From Oleispirillum naphthae (GTDB lineage Bacteria; Pseudomonadota; Alphaproteobacteria; Rhodospirillales; Rhodospirillaceae), in contig JAQAZG010000014.1 of assembly GCA_027864655.1 (NCBI GenBank), positions 1 to 64,000 on the forward strand: a stretch of DNA of 64,000 nucleotides, in the 5' to 3' direction. The translations under genes were made by a program, and so were the position numbers. A model generated the notes under the pieces. The model was given only the letters and a program-made list of their open reading frames with translations. It had not been told where the DNA came from and made no database searches. Position 1 is the first letter of the stretch. Each line of letters starts with the position of its first letter. Shown here one piece after another: positions 17,258 to 27,194 of this stretch.

Positions 17258-19162
17258 CTATGCCTGGGGAAGGATTCCCTCCTCCTTCCGGAACGCGATG
17301 TTCGAGCGCGCCGGTTTCCTGAATTCGATGACGAACAAGGTCACGCCGATGACGATGGCGCCGGTGGTGACCTCGAACGACGGCATCAGGGACAGGATCA
17401 TCAACCCGAAGAAGGCCACCCGCTTCCACCACACCAGAGGCTGCTTGATGTGGCCGATCATCGCCGCGGCGACGAACAGCACCGCCGCGACGCCGGAAAC
17501 GATCGCCAGGGCGACATTGGTTTTGTCCCCCTGCAGCAGGTAGGCGTTGTTGTAGAGGAAGAAGATCGGGATGATGAAGGCGATGATGCCCAGCCCCATG
17601 GCGGTGAAGCCGGTCTTGTTGGGCGGCGCGCCCGAGATCGAGCTTGCGGCATAGGCGGCGAGCGCCACCGGCGGCGTGATGTTCGACAGGATCGCGTAGT
17701 AGAACACGAACATGTGCGCCGAAATCCCGGTGAAGCCGAACTTGGTCATCACCGGCACGCACAGCGCGGCGGCGAGGATGTAGGCGCTGGTCGTCGGCAG
17801 CCCCATGCCCAGGATCACCGACACGATGATGATCAGGAACACCGCCACCAGGGGTTGGGACCCCGAGAGCAGGGTGATCGCGCCGACGAACTTGAAACCG
17901 ATGCCGGTCATCGCGACCGAGCCGATGACCAGCCCGGCGGCGGCGCAGGCGATGCAGATCATCACCAGGTTCTTCATGCCGATGTAGAGGGCGTCCATCA
18001 CCTCGCGGAGGAACATCCGCCCGCCGGGGTTGAACATGCTGACGCCCCAGGCGGTGACGATGCTGAGGAAACCGGCCATCATCGCGCTGTTGCCGCCGAA
18101 CAGGAACGCCGCCAGAACGACGATCGGAAGCGCCATATAGCTCTTCTTCAGGACCGCGCCCTTGTTGGGGATGTCCTCGTCGTCCATGACGCGCATGCCG
18201 GACTTGATCGCCATGAAATGCACCATCATGAACACGGCGAAATAGTAGAGCAGGGCCGGCAGCAGCGCGGCGGTGATGATGCCGGAATACGGCACCGCCA
18301 GGAAGGCGGCCATGATGAAGGCGCCTGCCCCCATCAGGGGCGGCATGATCTGCCCGCCCGCGCTGGCCACGGCCTCGACCGCGCCTGCGAAATAGGCCGG
18401 ATAGCCGATGCGCTTCATCAGCGGAATGGTGAAGGCGCCGGTGCTGTAGACGTTGGCGACGGCGGAACCGGAAATCGACCCGAACAGGCACGAGGCGATC
18501 ACCGAGATCTTCGCCGGGCCGCCCATCGCACGTCCGGCGAAGGCCTCGGCCAGGGATTTGAAATAATCGCCCAGTCCGCTTTTCTCGACGAAGCCGCTGA
18601 AGATCAGGAAGATCGCGATGAAGGTCGCCGAAACCCCGAGCGGCATGGAGAAGATGCCTTCGTCCGACAGATAGATCTGCTCGACGACCTCTTCGAAGCC
18701 GAAGGGCGAACTCCTCATCACGCCGGGGTAGTACTGCCCCAGGTACATGTAGGAGGTGAAGAAGAACGCCAGAATCGTGAGCGGCCAGCCGACGGTCCGG
18801 CGCGTCGCCTCGAGCAGGGCGAGCAGCAGCACGACGCCGAGGACGATCTGGGTCTGGGTGAGGGGATCGACCTGCCGGATGCGGGTGGAGATCTCCTCGT
18901 AATAGATGATGCCGTAGATGCCGGGCAGAACCGACATCCCCGCCAGGATGAAATCGTAGAACGGGATTCTCCCCGCCAGGCCGGGACTGCCCTTCCTGAT
19001 CGGATAGAGAAAAAAGGCCATCGGCAGCAGCAGCGTCAGATGGATGGTGCGCTGCAGATAGGCCTCATAGCTGCCGAAATAGGCAACGTAGAGGTGAAAA
19101 GCACCTACTACTACAAGGTAGTAGTAGGTGATCTTCCTCTGGAATCCAGAGAGTTCCCTCAT
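17258..19162 (-). CDS. TRAP transporter 4TM/12TM fusion membrane protein (TAXI type, DctQM fused)
   Basis: A 634-residue inner-membrane protein in which the small and large TRAP subunits are fused, as usual for TAXI systems. About four helices form the DctQ-like part (residues 10-125) and about twelve the DctM-like part, with motifs SCLFGSISGSAVANVYSTG and AGGQIMPPLMGAGAFIM. It drives solute uptake by a sodium or proton gradient with the binding protein encoded just upstream. The two genes overlap by 4 bases (ATGA). TAXI systems commonly take up dicarboxylates or glutamate-like ligands; the ligand here is unknown. Its first codons contain a striking inverted repeat. Confidence 0.93.
   Translation of the reverse strand: MRELSGFQRKITYYYLVVVGAFHLYVAYFGSYEAYLQRTIHLTLLLPMAFFLYPIRKGSPGLAGRIPFYDFILAGMSVLPGIYGIIYYEEISTRIRQVDPLTQTQIVLGVVLLLALLEATRRTVGWPLTILAFFFTSYMYLGQYYPGVMRSSPFGFEEVVEQIYLSDEGIFSMPLGVSATFIAIFLIFSGFVEKSGLGDYFKSLAEAFAGRAMGGPAKISVIASCLFGSISGSAVANVYSTGAFTIPLMKRIGYPAYFAGAVEAVASAGGQIMPPLMGAGAFIMAAFLAVPYSGIITAALLPALLYYFAVFMMVHFMAIKSGMRVMDDEDIPNKGAVLKKSYMALPIVVLAAFLFGGNSAMMAGFLSIVTAWGVSMFNPGGRMFLREVMDALYIGMKNLVMICIACAAAGLVIGSVAMTGIGFKFVGAITLLSGSQPLVAVFLIIIVSVILGMGLPTTSAYILAAALCVPVMTKFGFTGISAHMFVFYYAILSNITPPVALAAYAASSISGAPPNKTGFTAMGLGIIAFIIPIFFLYNNAYLLQGDKTNVALAIVSGVAAVLFVAAAMIGHIKQPLVWWKRVAFFGLMILSLMPSFEVTTGAIVIGVTLFVIEFRKPARSNIAFRKEEGILPQA
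19092..19130 (-). promoter_or_regulatory. Overlapping alternative hairpins inside the start of the TRAP membrane gene
   Basis: A perfect 13-bp inverted repeat (CACCTACTACTAC - 3 bases - GTAGTAGTAGGTG, 19102-19130) overlaps a second, smaller one (AGGTG - AAAAG - CACCT, 19092-19106); they share CACCT and so exclude each other. On the mRNA they cover codons 11-24, encoding TYYYLVVVG. This could tune translation elongation or coupling, or be an accident of Tyr and Val codons being complementary. Confidence 0.5.
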
Positions 19163-20157
19163 TTTCCGGCCTTCGCGGCTTCATTCCAGAACTTCCTTGC
19201 GCCGGGGTGAATCGGCAGCTTGGACTCGCTGTTGGATTTGGCCGTCATCGACCCGAAATCCTTGACCGCTTCGCTCAGGCCCTTCTGGTTCTTCAGCATC
19301 GCCTTGGCCAGTTCATAGGCCAGGCTGTCGGGAAGATCCTTGCGGATGACGATCGAGGTGAAGTCGCCGATGGTTTCGACCGGCGCGGTGACGCACTTGT
19401 ACGCGCCGCCGGGCTTGACCGTGTAGGTATAGGTCTTGAACTTGTTTTCCATCGCGGCGAGCGCCTTCTTATCGACCGCCAGCAGCTTCACCTTGGTCTG
19501 GCTTTCGATGTTCATCACGATGGCCGCGACCTCGCCGACCGAGAAGGCGAACACGTCGATATGATTATCCGAGATCAGATCGGCGCCGTCGGAATAGGAG
19601 GCGTATTGCACCGCGCCGCCCCAGGATTTGATCGCGTCGCGGTAGTCGATGCCGTAACCGGTGTCGAACAGATGGGCGATGATGAATTCGCTCGAGGTGC
19701 CCGGCTTCAAGGTGGCGAAGCGCACCGGAATCTTCTTTTCGACGAGGTCGCCGAGATCCTTGATGCCGTTCTTGTCCAGGAAGTCCTGGCGGGCGATGAA
19801 ATAGGTCACCTGCGGGTAGGCGTTGGCCAGCACCGCGACGTTGGTGGTCTTCTGCTTGAAGGGGGGAATGCCCGCATCCGCGGCGCTCTGCAGCGACGCG
19901 ACGGAGAAGCCCATATCGCCCTTGGAGCGATCGATGTTGATGATGTTGGAGACGCCGCCGCCGGTGCCGCTGGTGACCTGAACCACCTCATGCGACCACA
20001 TCTCGGAGAGCGCGCCGCCGAGGGCGAACCAATTGCCACCAGGAGGTCCGGCCAGGAAACGCAGGCCGTCCGGCCACCCTGCCTTGTCCGCCGCCCAGAC
20101 ATTCCCGCTGAACAGCACGGCCAAGGCTGAGATGGCCAAAGCTTTAAACGCTTTCAT
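19159..20157 (-). CDS. TAXI family TRAP solute-binding protein
   Basis: Periplasmic receptor, 332 residues, for the fused TRAP permease. Signal peptide MKAFKALAISALAVLFSGNVWA; the mature part has the TAXI-family pattern LAGPPGGNWFALGGALSEMW followed by TSGTGGGVSNIINIDRSKGD, and later PVRFATLKPGTSSEF. ATG 20157 is preceded by AAGGAGG; an open frame continues upstream but lies in AT-rich non-coding DNA and then antisense to the LpxR-like gene. First gene of the two-gene operon. Confidence 0.92.
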   Translation of the reverse strand: MKAFKALAISALAVLFSGNVWAADKAGWPDGLRFLAGPPGGNWFALGGALSEMWSHEVVQVTSGTGGGVSNIINIDRSKGDMGFSVASLQSAADAGIPPFKQKTTNVAVLANAYPQVTYFIARQDFLDKNGIKDLGDLVEKKIPVRFATLKPGTSSEFIIAHLFDTGYGIDYRDAIKSWGGAVQYASYSDGADLISDNHIDVFAFSVGEVAAIVMNIESQTKVKLLAVDKKALAAMENKFKTYTYTVKPGGAYKCVTAPVETIGDFTSIVIRKDLPDSLAYELAKAMLKNQKGLSEAVKDFGSMTAKSNSESKLPIHPGARKFWNEAAKAGK

Positions 20158-20478
20158 ATTTTCCTCCTTGACGATTTTCGACAGAAACCTCTTACTCTTC
20201 TTGTTATTAAAGACAAAAAATTGTCTCACATTCGCCTTTGATTTTCCATGTTTTTCATTAATTTTCCAGGCTTCCCACCCATTCGCCGTATTTCCTCGCC
20301 GACCCACCCGCAAAGGGGTTGGGTCCACCCCCGTCTTGCCGTAAAAAGGAGGGGGCCGCCGCAGCCGGAGGGGAAAAACCATGGCGTTCCGGTTTTTCTC
20401 CGCCCGGTGAGGGGACTCACAGAACCCGCCGCGCGGGTGTCCGATACTGCCGCGGTTTCCCTTTCCGGATGTCCTGCC
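20158..20478. promoter_or_regulatory. AT-rich divergent promoter region (TAXI TRAP operon / lpxR-like gene)
   Basis: Bases 20165-20275 are clearly AT-richer than anything nearby. They contain an inverted repeat AGACAA-AAAA-TTGTCT at 20211-20226, a candidate operator for the TRAP operon on the minus strand. The right half (20330-20470) is GC-rich with several short hairpins. No gene is evident and I cannot fix promoter hexamers. Confidence 0.45.
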
Positions 20479-21477
20479 ATGTTCCGCTCCCGCCTTTCCG
20501 CCGCCGTCTTCGCCGCCTGCGCCTGCGCCGCCGCGCCCGCCTGGGCGGGCACCGTCTCCGCGCAGATCGAGAACGACCGGGTGGCCAACACCGACCGCCA
20601 CTACACCCACGGCACGCGCTTCGACTGGGTCTCCGACAAGACCGAGGGCGGCCCGGAGTGGGTGCGCGAGGGGCTGGATTTTCTCTATCCTCTGGCCGAC
20701 GTGCGGGCCGGGCGCATCGGTTTCGCCCTCGGGCAGAGCATCTTCACCCCCGAGAACACCGCGACGCGCGCGCCGCAGCCGCACGACCGGCCCTATGCGG
20801 CGTGGCTCTATGCCGGGGCCTCGGTGCATGCGGAGACCTCGCGCCGCGTCGGGGCGCGGCGTCTCGACACCCTGGACTCGGTGGAGCTGGACCTCGGCAT
20901 CGTCGGGCCGCAGGCCTATGGCGAGGACATCCAGAACGGCTTCCACGATCTCATCCGGGTGGACCGCGCCATGGGATGGGACAACCAGTTGAAGAACGAG
21001 CCCGCACTGGCGCTGTTCTTCTCGCGCACCTGGCGGCCGCAGGCGTGGGAGGCGGCGGGTCTGGAGGCGGACCTTCTGCCGCAGCTCGGCGGCAGCCTGG
21101 GCAACGCCTACACCCATGCGGAGGGCGGCCTGGTGCTGCGTTTCGGCCAGGGGCTGGATATCGACTACGGGCCGACGCACATCCGCCCCTCCTCCACCGG
21201 CATCGCGGCGGTGGAGCCCTCGCGGGATGTTTCGTGGTATCTGTTCGCCGGGGCGGCGGGGCGCGCCGTGGCGCGCAACATCTTCCTCGACGGCAACACC
21301 TTCGTCGATGGGCCGAGCGTGGAGAAGAACCCCTTCGTCGCGGATTTCCAGCTTGGCGCGATGCTCGCGCTCACCGGCTACCGCATCACCTTCTCGCAGG
21401 TCTTCCGCACCCCGGAATTCAAGGAGCAGCATGGCTCCGACCGCTTCGGCTCGCTCACGCTGTCGGCGCGATTCTGA
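20479..21477 (+). CDS. LpxR-family lipid A deacylase (outer-membrane beta-barrel)
   Basis: A 332-residue outer-membrane protein of the LpxR/DUF2219 family; Salmonella LpxR removes the 3'-acyloxyacyl chain of lipid A. Signal peptide MFRSRLSAAVFAACACAAAPAWA. Active-site-type residues are in place: Asn-Asp in QIENDR, Thr-His in HYTHGTRFDWV, and His in QNGFHDLIRVDRAMGWDNQL; RPYAAWLYAG is another family signature and the protein ends in Phe, as barrels do. Whether it acts on this organism's lipid A is not known. Its last 23 bases overlap the convergent cyclase gene. Confidence 0.85.
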   Translation: MFRSRLSAAVFAACACAAAPAWAGTVSAQIENDRVANTDRHYTHGTRFDWVSDKTEGGPEWVREGLDFLYPLADVRAGRIGFALGQSIFTPENTATRAPQPHDRPYAAWLYAGASVHAETSRRVGARRLDTLDSVELDLGIVGPQAYGEDIQNGFHDLIRVDRAMGWDNQLKNEPALALFFSRTWRPQAWEAAGLEADLLPQLGGSLGNAYTHAEGGLVLRFGQGLDIDYGPTHIRPSSTGIAAVEPSRDVSWYLFAGAAGRAVARNIFLDGNTFVDGPSVEKNPFVADFQLGAMLALTGYRITFSQVFRTPEFKEQHGSDRFGSLTLSARF

Positions 21478-23041
21478 TGATCTCGCCGCGCCCGGCGATC
21501 TCCACGCGGTTGCGCCCCTTGGCCTTCGCCTCATAGAGCGCCTCGTCGGCGGCGCTGAAGGCCTTTTCCAGGGACTGGCCCTCGGCCCACAACGCCACGC
21601 CGAAGCTCGCCGAGGCGGTGAAGCTGCCGTTCGCCACCGCGATCGGCGTGGCGGCGAAGCGGGCGCGCACCCGCTCGGCGACCGCGGCGCCGTTCTCGGC
21701 GTCGGAACCGGGAAGCAGCAGGGCGAACTCCTCGCCGCCGATGCGGCCGAGCGCGTCGGAGGGGCGGATCATCTCCTGCATGATGCCGGTGAACACCTTG
21801 AGCACCGCGTCGCCGGTGGCGTGGCCGTAGCTGTCGTTGATCCGCTTGAAGTGGTCGAGGTCGCAGATCATCAGGGAGACGGCATAGCCGCTGCGGCGGG
21901 CGCGCCCCGCCTCCACGGCGCAGCGCTCGGTGAAGGCGCGGCGGTTCATCGCGCCGGTCAGCGGGTCGGTGGTGGCGAGGCGGTGGAGTTCGCTTTCCTT
22001 GCGCTTGCGCTCGGTGATGTCGGAAAACGCGGTGTAGATCAGGGTGTCTTCCTGTAGGCGCAGAACGGTGGTGGCGCCCTGCACCCAGCGGATGTCGCCG
22101 TCGGGCCGCCGCATCCGGGCCTCGCGCTCGTCGATGAAGCCGCGGGTGTTGAGCTCGGCGAGCAGCGCCGCGTACTGTTCGGGCGATTCCCAATAGTCCG
22201 CCGCGGGCACGCCGACCAGTTCCTTGATCGCCCGGCCGAAGAACTTGGCCGCCGCCTGATTGACGTAGGCCACCGTGCCGCTCGCGTGGCCGGTGAGGAT
22301 GACCGGGATCGGCGAGGCGTCGATGATGGTGCGCAGCGCCGCCTCGTTCTTCTGCAACGCCTGCTCGATGCGCTTGCGCTCGGTGATGTCGGCGAAGGCG
22401 GCGAACAGCATCGGCTCGCCGTCCATCACCACCCGCGCCCCGGAGAACAGCACCCAGCACTTGCGTCCGAAGACGGTGTTCATGGTGATCTCGAAGTTCT
22501 CGATGCGGCCGTTGTCGGTGAGGTAGCCCTTGAGCTCCTCGCTGAAGGTGGGGTCGGCGTAGAGGTCGAAGACGTTGGTGCCCGCAAGCTTCTCCGGGTC
22601 GATGCCGAAAAGGGCGAGCGCCTGCGGGTTGGCCTGCACCGCGCGGCCGTCGAGGCGCGCCAGCACATAGGGCACCGGCAGGGAATCGAACACCCGGCGC
22701 AGCTGGTCGCGGGAGATGCGCAGCGCCTCGCGGTTGTCGCGCAGCAGCGACAGAGCCTCCGCCTGGCGGCGCTCGCGCGCCACCGCCAGCCACACCATGC
22801 CGAGGAAAACCAGGGGGGCCACCGCCATCAGCCCGGTCAACGCAAGCAGGCCGAGGCGCAGCATCGCGCCGTCGAACCGGGCGAGCAGCGGCGAAAGCCC
22901 GCCGTCGAAACTCAGCACCACGGCGAGCAGCGAGAACGAGGACACCGAGAGCGCCAGCGCGAGGACGAGAGAGATGCGGCGCACCAGGGCGCGGCGCGGC
23001 ACCGCACGGCCCGCGTCAAAAGCCGCGGCGGCGTCGCTCAT
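21455..23041 (-). CDS. Diguanylate cyclase with two PAS domains
   Basis: Makes c-di-GMP from two GTP. The 528-residue protein has two N-terminal membrane helices (about 22-45 and 60-85), a short linker, two PAS domains (about 115-225 and 235-345) and a GGDEF domain (about 360-520). The signature GGEEF is intact and an allosteric inhibition site RxxD (RPSD) stands five residues before it. I start at ATG 23041, preceded by AGGAG; in-frame TTG and ATG codons further upstream (23083, 23074) are possible. Its 3' end overlaps the convergent lpxR-like gene. Confidence 0.9.
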   Translation of the reverse strand: MSDAAAAFDAGRAVPRRALVRRISLVLALALSVSSFSLLAVVLSFDGGLSPLLARFDGAMLRLGLLALTGLMAVAPLVFLGMVWLAVARERRQAEALSLLRDNREALRISRDQLRRVFDSLPVPYVLARLDGRAVQANPQALALFGIDPEKLAGTNVFDLYADPTFSEELKGYLTDNGRIENFEITMNTVFGRKCWVLFSGARVVMDGEPMLFAAFADITERKRIEQALQKNEAALRTIIDASPIPVILTGHASGTVAYVNQAAAKFFGRAIKELVGVPAADYWESPEQYAALLAELNTRGFIDEREARMRRPDGDIRWVQGATTVLRLQEDTLIYTAFSDITERKRKESELHRLATTDPLTGAMNRRAFTERCAVEAGRARRSGYAVSLMICDLDHFKRINDSYGHATGDAVLKVFTGIMQEMIRPSDALGRIGGEEFALLLPGSDAENGAAVAERVRARFAATPIAVANGSFTASASFGVALWAEGQSLEKAFSAADEALYEAKAKGRNRVEIAGRGEIIRIAPTA

Positions 23042-23272
23042 AGTATCGCTCTCCTGCCGCCCGATATCGCGCATGTCGTTCAAGCCGATCCTCTTCCCCC
23101 GCTCATGAAGAGATGCGCCAGACTTACCTTAGAGCAAATAGCGGCGCGCAAAGCCGCCGGTGCGGCAAAACCCCTTAGAGGTGTGTTGTTATAGACCCGA
23201 CCTTGGAGCGCGTCCAAGTTTATGAAACGCAACCCCAGGGGGGCGGCGGGATTTTTCCGCCGCGAATCGGCA

Positions 23273-24199
23273 TCAGGATTCCGCGTTGCGCGCCACCTCT
23301 TGCAAAAACGTGTCCAATACCATGTTGGGGCGACCGCCCTTCCTCACAATGACCGCATAACGCGTGCGGTAGCCGGTGATGTCGGGGCGAATCGGGCGCA
23401 TGCGCCCGTCGGCCACCCATTTCGCCGCCACGTGGTCGGGCAGAAAGCCGACGTAGAGCCCGGTGAGGATGAGGAAGGCGATGCCCTCGCGGTCGGTGGC
23501 GGTGGCGGCGGAACGCATCCGCTGCAACAAGGGGGCGATCTCCGCCGCCTGGGCGTGGGCGGGCATCACCGCATCGCAGCGGGCCAGCGCCTCGATGTCG
23601 ATCTCCGCGTCGGGGCGGGAGAACAGGGGGTGCTGCGCGGCGCAATAGAGGTGCGCCTCCTCCTGGTAGAGCTCCTGGTAGTCGAGACCCTGCAAGCGCC
23701 GCAACTCGGGGATCACGCCGACGTGCAGGCGGCCGTCGAGCACCCCCTGCTCGACGTCCGAGGGCGGCGCCATGCGGATCCGGATGACCACGTCCGGGCC
23801 GTCCTCCTTCAAGGATTTCAAGGCATTGGTCACGCGCATCCGCGGCATGGTGACGAGGTTGTCGGTCAGCCCGATGGCCAGTTCGCCGGTCAGGCGCCGG
23901 TGGATCGCGTGCACCTCGGCGCGGAAGCTCTCCACCGAGGTGAGCAGGCGCACCAGCGCGTCGTAGACCCGCCGCCCCTCCTCGGTCAGCGCGAACCCGG
24001 CGCGCCCGCGGCGGCACAGGCGTAAGCCCAGGCGCTTTTCCAGGTCGGTCATCGCCAGGCTGACCGCCGAACGGGTGACGTTCAGCTCCGCCTCCGCCTG
24101 GGCGAAGCCGCCGCGCTCCACCACGGTGCGGAACACCCGCAGCAGCCGCAGGTCGGCGTCGCCGACCGATCCCATGCGGAAGGCCGAAGTGCGCGCCAT
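23273..24199 (-). CDS. LysR-family regulator, divergent from beta-alanine catabolic genes
   Basis: A 308-residue LysR-type regulator: winged helix-turn-helix about 15-75 (FAQAEAELNVTRSAVSLAMT as recognition region), linker, and two-lobed effector domain with the pattern DGRLHVGVIPEL. It is divergent from the transaminase and dehydrogenase genes with 141 bases between the starts, so it most probably controls them in response to an omega-amino acid or semialdehyde. An ATG eight codons downstream (24175) is an alternative start. Confidence 0.9.
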   Translation of the reverse strand: MARTSAFRMGSVGDADLRLLRVFRTVVERGGFAQAEAELNVTRSAVSLAMTDLEKRLGLRLCRRGRAGFALTEEGRRVYDALVRLLTSVESFRAEVHAIHRRLTGELAIGLTDNLVTMPRMRVTNALKSLKEDGPDVVIRIRMAPPSDVEQGVLDGRLHVGVIPELRRLQGLDYQELYQEEAHLYCAAQHPLFSRPDAEIDIEALARCDAVMPAHAQAAEIAPLLQRMRSAATATDREGIAFLILTGLYVGFLPDHVAAKWVADGRMRPIRPDITGYRTRYAVIVRKGGRPNMVLDTFLQEVARNAES

Positions 24200-24202
24200 C
24201 AG

Positions 24203-24250
24203 TTAAGCATCCTCTTAAGTTTGCGTTATTCGTTTTGGATTTATCAAAAC
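24203..24250. promoter_or_regulatory. Candidate LysR operator region
   Basis: Two inverted repeats lie between the divergent starts: TTAAG-N6-CTTAA (24203-24218) and a perfect GTTTTG-GATTTAT-CAAAAC (24232-24250). The second fits the T-N11-A rule of LysR regulators (TTG-N7-CAA). The two are spaced about three helical turns apart, as expected for recognition and activation sites. Confidence 0.5.
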
Positions 24251-24340
24251 TAGCGCCGCCGCTACCCTGCCTCAAGATTTTTCCGGGAGCCGCCCGCCCG
24301 AGAGGGCCTGCGCGCGCCTTTCCCTGCCCTGGAGCCCGCG

Positions 24341-25660
24341 ATGACGATGACCATGCCCAACGACCTTTCCGCCCACTGGATGCCGTTTTCCGCCAACCGC
24401 TTCTTCAAGGCGCACCCGCGCATGATCGTCAAGGCGGAGGGCTGCACCTTCACCACCTCCGACGGCAAGACCCTGGTGGACGGCCTGTCCGGCCTGTGGT
24501 GCTGCGGCGCGGGGCACAGCCGCAAGGAGATCGTCGAGGCGGTGTCGCGCACCGTCGCCGACCTCGACTACGCGCCGGGCTTCCAGGTCGGGCATCCGCT
24601 CGCCTTCGAACTCGCCTCCCGCATCGCGGCGCTGACCCCGGGCGACCTCAACCACGTGTTCTTCTCCAACTCCGGCTCCGAGGCCGCCGACACCGCGATC
24701 AAGATGGCGCGCGGCTATTGGAAGGTGAAGGGCGAACCCGCCCGCACCAAGGTGATCGGCCGCATCAAGGCCTACCACGGCGTCAACTTCGGCGGCATGA
24801 GCGTCGGCGGCATCGTCGGCAACCGCAAGATGTTCGGCGCGGGCATCGACGCCGACCACCTCTCCCACACCCTCCTGCCGGAGAACGCCTTCTCCCGCGG
24901 CCTGCCGGAAAAGGGCGTGGAACTGGCCGAACAGCTGGAGGAACTGGTCGCCCTGCACGACGCCTCGACCATCGCCGCGGTGATCCTCGAGCCGTTCTCC
25001 GGCTCCGCGGGCGTCGTCGTGCCGCCCAAGGGCTACCTGAAGCGCATCCGCGAAATCTGCGACAAGCACGGCATCCTGCTGATCTTCGACGAGGTGATCT
25101 CCGGGTTCGGCCGCACCGGCCGGATGTTCGCCGCGCAGACCATGGACGTCACTCCGGACATCCTCAACGTGGCGAAGGCGATCTCCAACGGCACCATCCC
25201 GCTGGGGGCCACCATCGCCTCGGAGACCATCTACAACACCTTCATGGACAACGGCGGCGCGGACTACGCCATCGAGTTCCCGCACGGCTACACCTATTCC
25301 GGCCACCCGGTGGCCTGCGCCGCGGGCCTGGCCACCCTCGACATCTTCCAGAAGGACGACCTGCTGGCGAAGTGCCGGGCGCTGATCCCCTACTTCGAGG
25401 ATGCGATCCATTCCCTGAAGGGCCTGCCGCACGTCGAGGACATCCGCAACTTCGGCCTCGCCGGCGCGGTGCAGGTGGCGGACATTCCCGGCTCCCCGGC
25501 GAAGCGCGCCTTCGAGATCTTCCAGAAGTGCTGGGACCGCGGGGCCTATGTGCGCTGCGGCGGCAACACCCTGCAATTCGCCCCCGCCTTCGTCGCGCAG
25601 ACCTCGGACATCGACCGCCTGTTCTCCATCGTCGCCGACGCCCTGAAGGCGCAGGCGTGA
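24341..25660 (+). CDS. Omega-amino acid (beta-alanine):pyruvate transaminase
   Basis: PLP enzyme that moves the amino group of beta-alanine or related omega-amino acids to pyruvate, giving malonate semialdehyde and alanine. The 439-residue class III aminotransferase shows [17 protein letters not shown], typical of the beta-alanine:pyruvate enzyme (called AptA or BauA in other bacteria), [21 protein letters not shown], the Asp of [13 protein letters not shown] and the Schiff-base lysine at about residue 279 in NVAKAISNG. It is followed 34 bases later by the CoA-acylating dehydrogenase, the next step of the route. Confidence 0.92.
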   Translation: MTMTMPNDLSAHWMPFSANRFFKAHPRMIVKAEGCTFTTSDGKTLVDGLSGLWCCGAGHSRKEIVEAVSRTVADLDYAPGFQVGHPLAFELASRIAALTPGDLNHVFFSNSGSEAADTAIKMARGYWKVKGEPARTKVIGRIKAYHGVNFGGMSVGGIVGNRKMFGAGIDADHLSHTLLPENAFSRGLPEKGVELAEQLEELVALHDASTIAAVILEPFSGSAGVVVPPKGYLKRIREICDKHGILLIFDEVISGFGRTGRMFAAQTMDVTPDILNVAKAISNGTIPLGATIASETIYNTFMDNGGADYAIEFPHGYTYSGHPVACAAGLATLDIFQKDDLLAKCRALIPYFEDAIHSLKGLPHVEDIRNFGLAGAVQVADIPGSPAKRAFEIFQKCWDRGAYVRCGGNTLQFAPAFVAQTSDIDRLFSIVADALKAQA

Positions 25661-25694
25661 CCCCCACCGCTCAGACCATACGGAACCCAAGCCC

Positions 25695-27194
25695 ATGAAA
25701 ATCTACGGCCATTACATCGGCGGCCGCGCCATCGAATCCTCCGCGCAGCGCCAGGACGTGTTCAACCCCGCGCTCGGCAAGGCGGTCGCCCAGGTGGCGC
25801 TCGCCTCCGCCGCCGAGGTCGGCGCCGCGGTGGAAGCCGCAAACGCCGCCTTCCCGGCGTGGGCCGCCACCCCGGTGGCGAAGCGCGCGCAGGTGATGTT
25901 CCGCTTCAAGAATTTGCTGGAGCGCGACGCCAAACGCATCTGCGCCGCGATCTCCGAGCACCACGGCAAGACCATCGACGACGCCATGGGCGAACTCATC
26001 CGCGGCATCGAGGTGGTGGAATACGCCACCGGCGCGGGCGAGATCCTCAAGGGCGAGCACTCCAAGAACGTCGGCCCCGGGATCGACGCGTGGAGCGAGT
26101 TCCAGCCCCTCGGCGTGGTCGCGGGGATCACCCCGTTCAACTTCCCCGTCATGGTGCCGATGTGGATGTTCCCGATGGCGATCGTCTGCGGCAACAGCTT
26201 CGTCCTCAAGCCGTCGGAGCGCGACCCCGGCGCGGCCCTGATCCTCGCCGAACTGCTGGAGGAGGCGGGCCTGCCCGCGGGGGTGTTCAACGTCGTCAAC
26301 GGCGGCAAGGAGGCGGTGGACACCCTGCTCTCCCACCCGCTGGTCAAGGCGGTGAGCTTCGTCGGCTCCACCCCGATCGCCGAATACATCCATAAGACCG
26401 GCGTCGCCAACGGCAAGCGGGTGCAGGCCCTCGGCGGCGCGAAGAACCACGCCATCGTGATGCCCGACGCCGACCTCGACGCCGCGGTCACCGCGATGAT
26501 CGGCGCGGCCTACGGCTCGGCGGGCGAGCGCTGCATGGCGATCTCGGTCGCGGTGTGCGTCGGCGACGCCGTCGCCGACGACCTGATCGCCCGCCTCAAG
26601 ACCGCGATCGCCAAGATCAAGGTCGGCGCCTACACCCAGGACGGCATCGACATGGGCCCGGTGGTCACCGCGCAGAGCCTAGAGCGCATCGTCGAATACA
26701 TCGGCAAGGGCGTGGCCGAGGGCGCGGAGCTGGTGGTGGACGGCCGCGGCCTCACCGTGCCGGGCTTCGAGAACGGCTACTTCGTCGGCCCCACCCTGTT
26801 CGACCGGGTGCAGCCGGGAATGCGCATCTACACCGACGAGATCTTCGGCCCCGTCCTCTGCGTGGTGCGCGTCGAGACCCTGCACGAGGGCATGGCGCTG
26901 ATCGACGCCCACGAGTTCGGCAACGGCACCTGCCTGTTCACCCGCGACGGCGAGGCGGCGCGCTACTTCACCGACAACATCCAGGTCGGCATGGTCGGCA
27001 TCAACGTGCCGCTGCCGGTGCCGGTGGCCTACCACAGCTTCGGCGGCTGGAAGCGCTCGCTGTTCGGCGACCTGCACATCTACGGCCCGGATTCGGTCCG
27101 CTTCTACACCCGGCGCAAGGCGGTCACCCAGCGCTGGCCCGCCAGCGGCATCGAGGAGAAGACCCAGTTCGCCTTCCCCAACATGGCGCGCTGA
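25695..27194 (+). CDS. mmsA: CoA-acylating methylmalonate/malonate-semialdehyde dehydrogenase
   Basis: Converts malonate semialdehyde or methylmalonate semialdehyde, NAD and CoA into acetyl-CoA or propionyl-CoA. The 499-residue aldehyde dehydrogenase has the family signatures [20 protein letters not shown] and the catalytic Cys280 in [11 protein letters not shown]; the ending [19 protein letters not shown] is typical of MmsA. With the transaminase upstream it completes beta-alanine degradation, and could also serve valine or pyrimidine breakdown. Confidence 0.93.
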   Translation: MKIYGHYIGGRAIESSAQRQDVFNPALGKAVAQVALASAAEVGAAVEAANAAFPAWAATPVAKRAQVMFRFKNLLERDAKRICAAISEHHGKTIDDAMGELIRGIEVVEYATGAGEILKGEHSKNVGPGIDAWSEFQPLGVVAGITPFNFPVMVPMWMFPMAIVCGNSFVLKPSERDPGAALILAELLEEAGLPAGVFNVVNGGKEAVDTLLSHPLVKAVSFVGSTPIAEYIHKTGVANGKRVQALGGAKNHAIVMPDADLDAAVTAMIGAAYGSAGERCMAISVAVCVGDAVADDLIARLKTAIAKIKVGAYTQDGIDMGPVVTAQSLERIVEYIGKGVAEGAELVVDGRGLTVPGFENGYFVGPTLFDRVQPGMRIYTDEIFGPVLCVVRVETLHEGMALIDAHEFGNGTCLFTRDGEAARYFTDNIQVGMVGINVPLPVPVAYHSFGGWKRSLFGDLHIYGPDSVRFYTRRKAVTQRWPASGIEEKTQFAFPNMAR

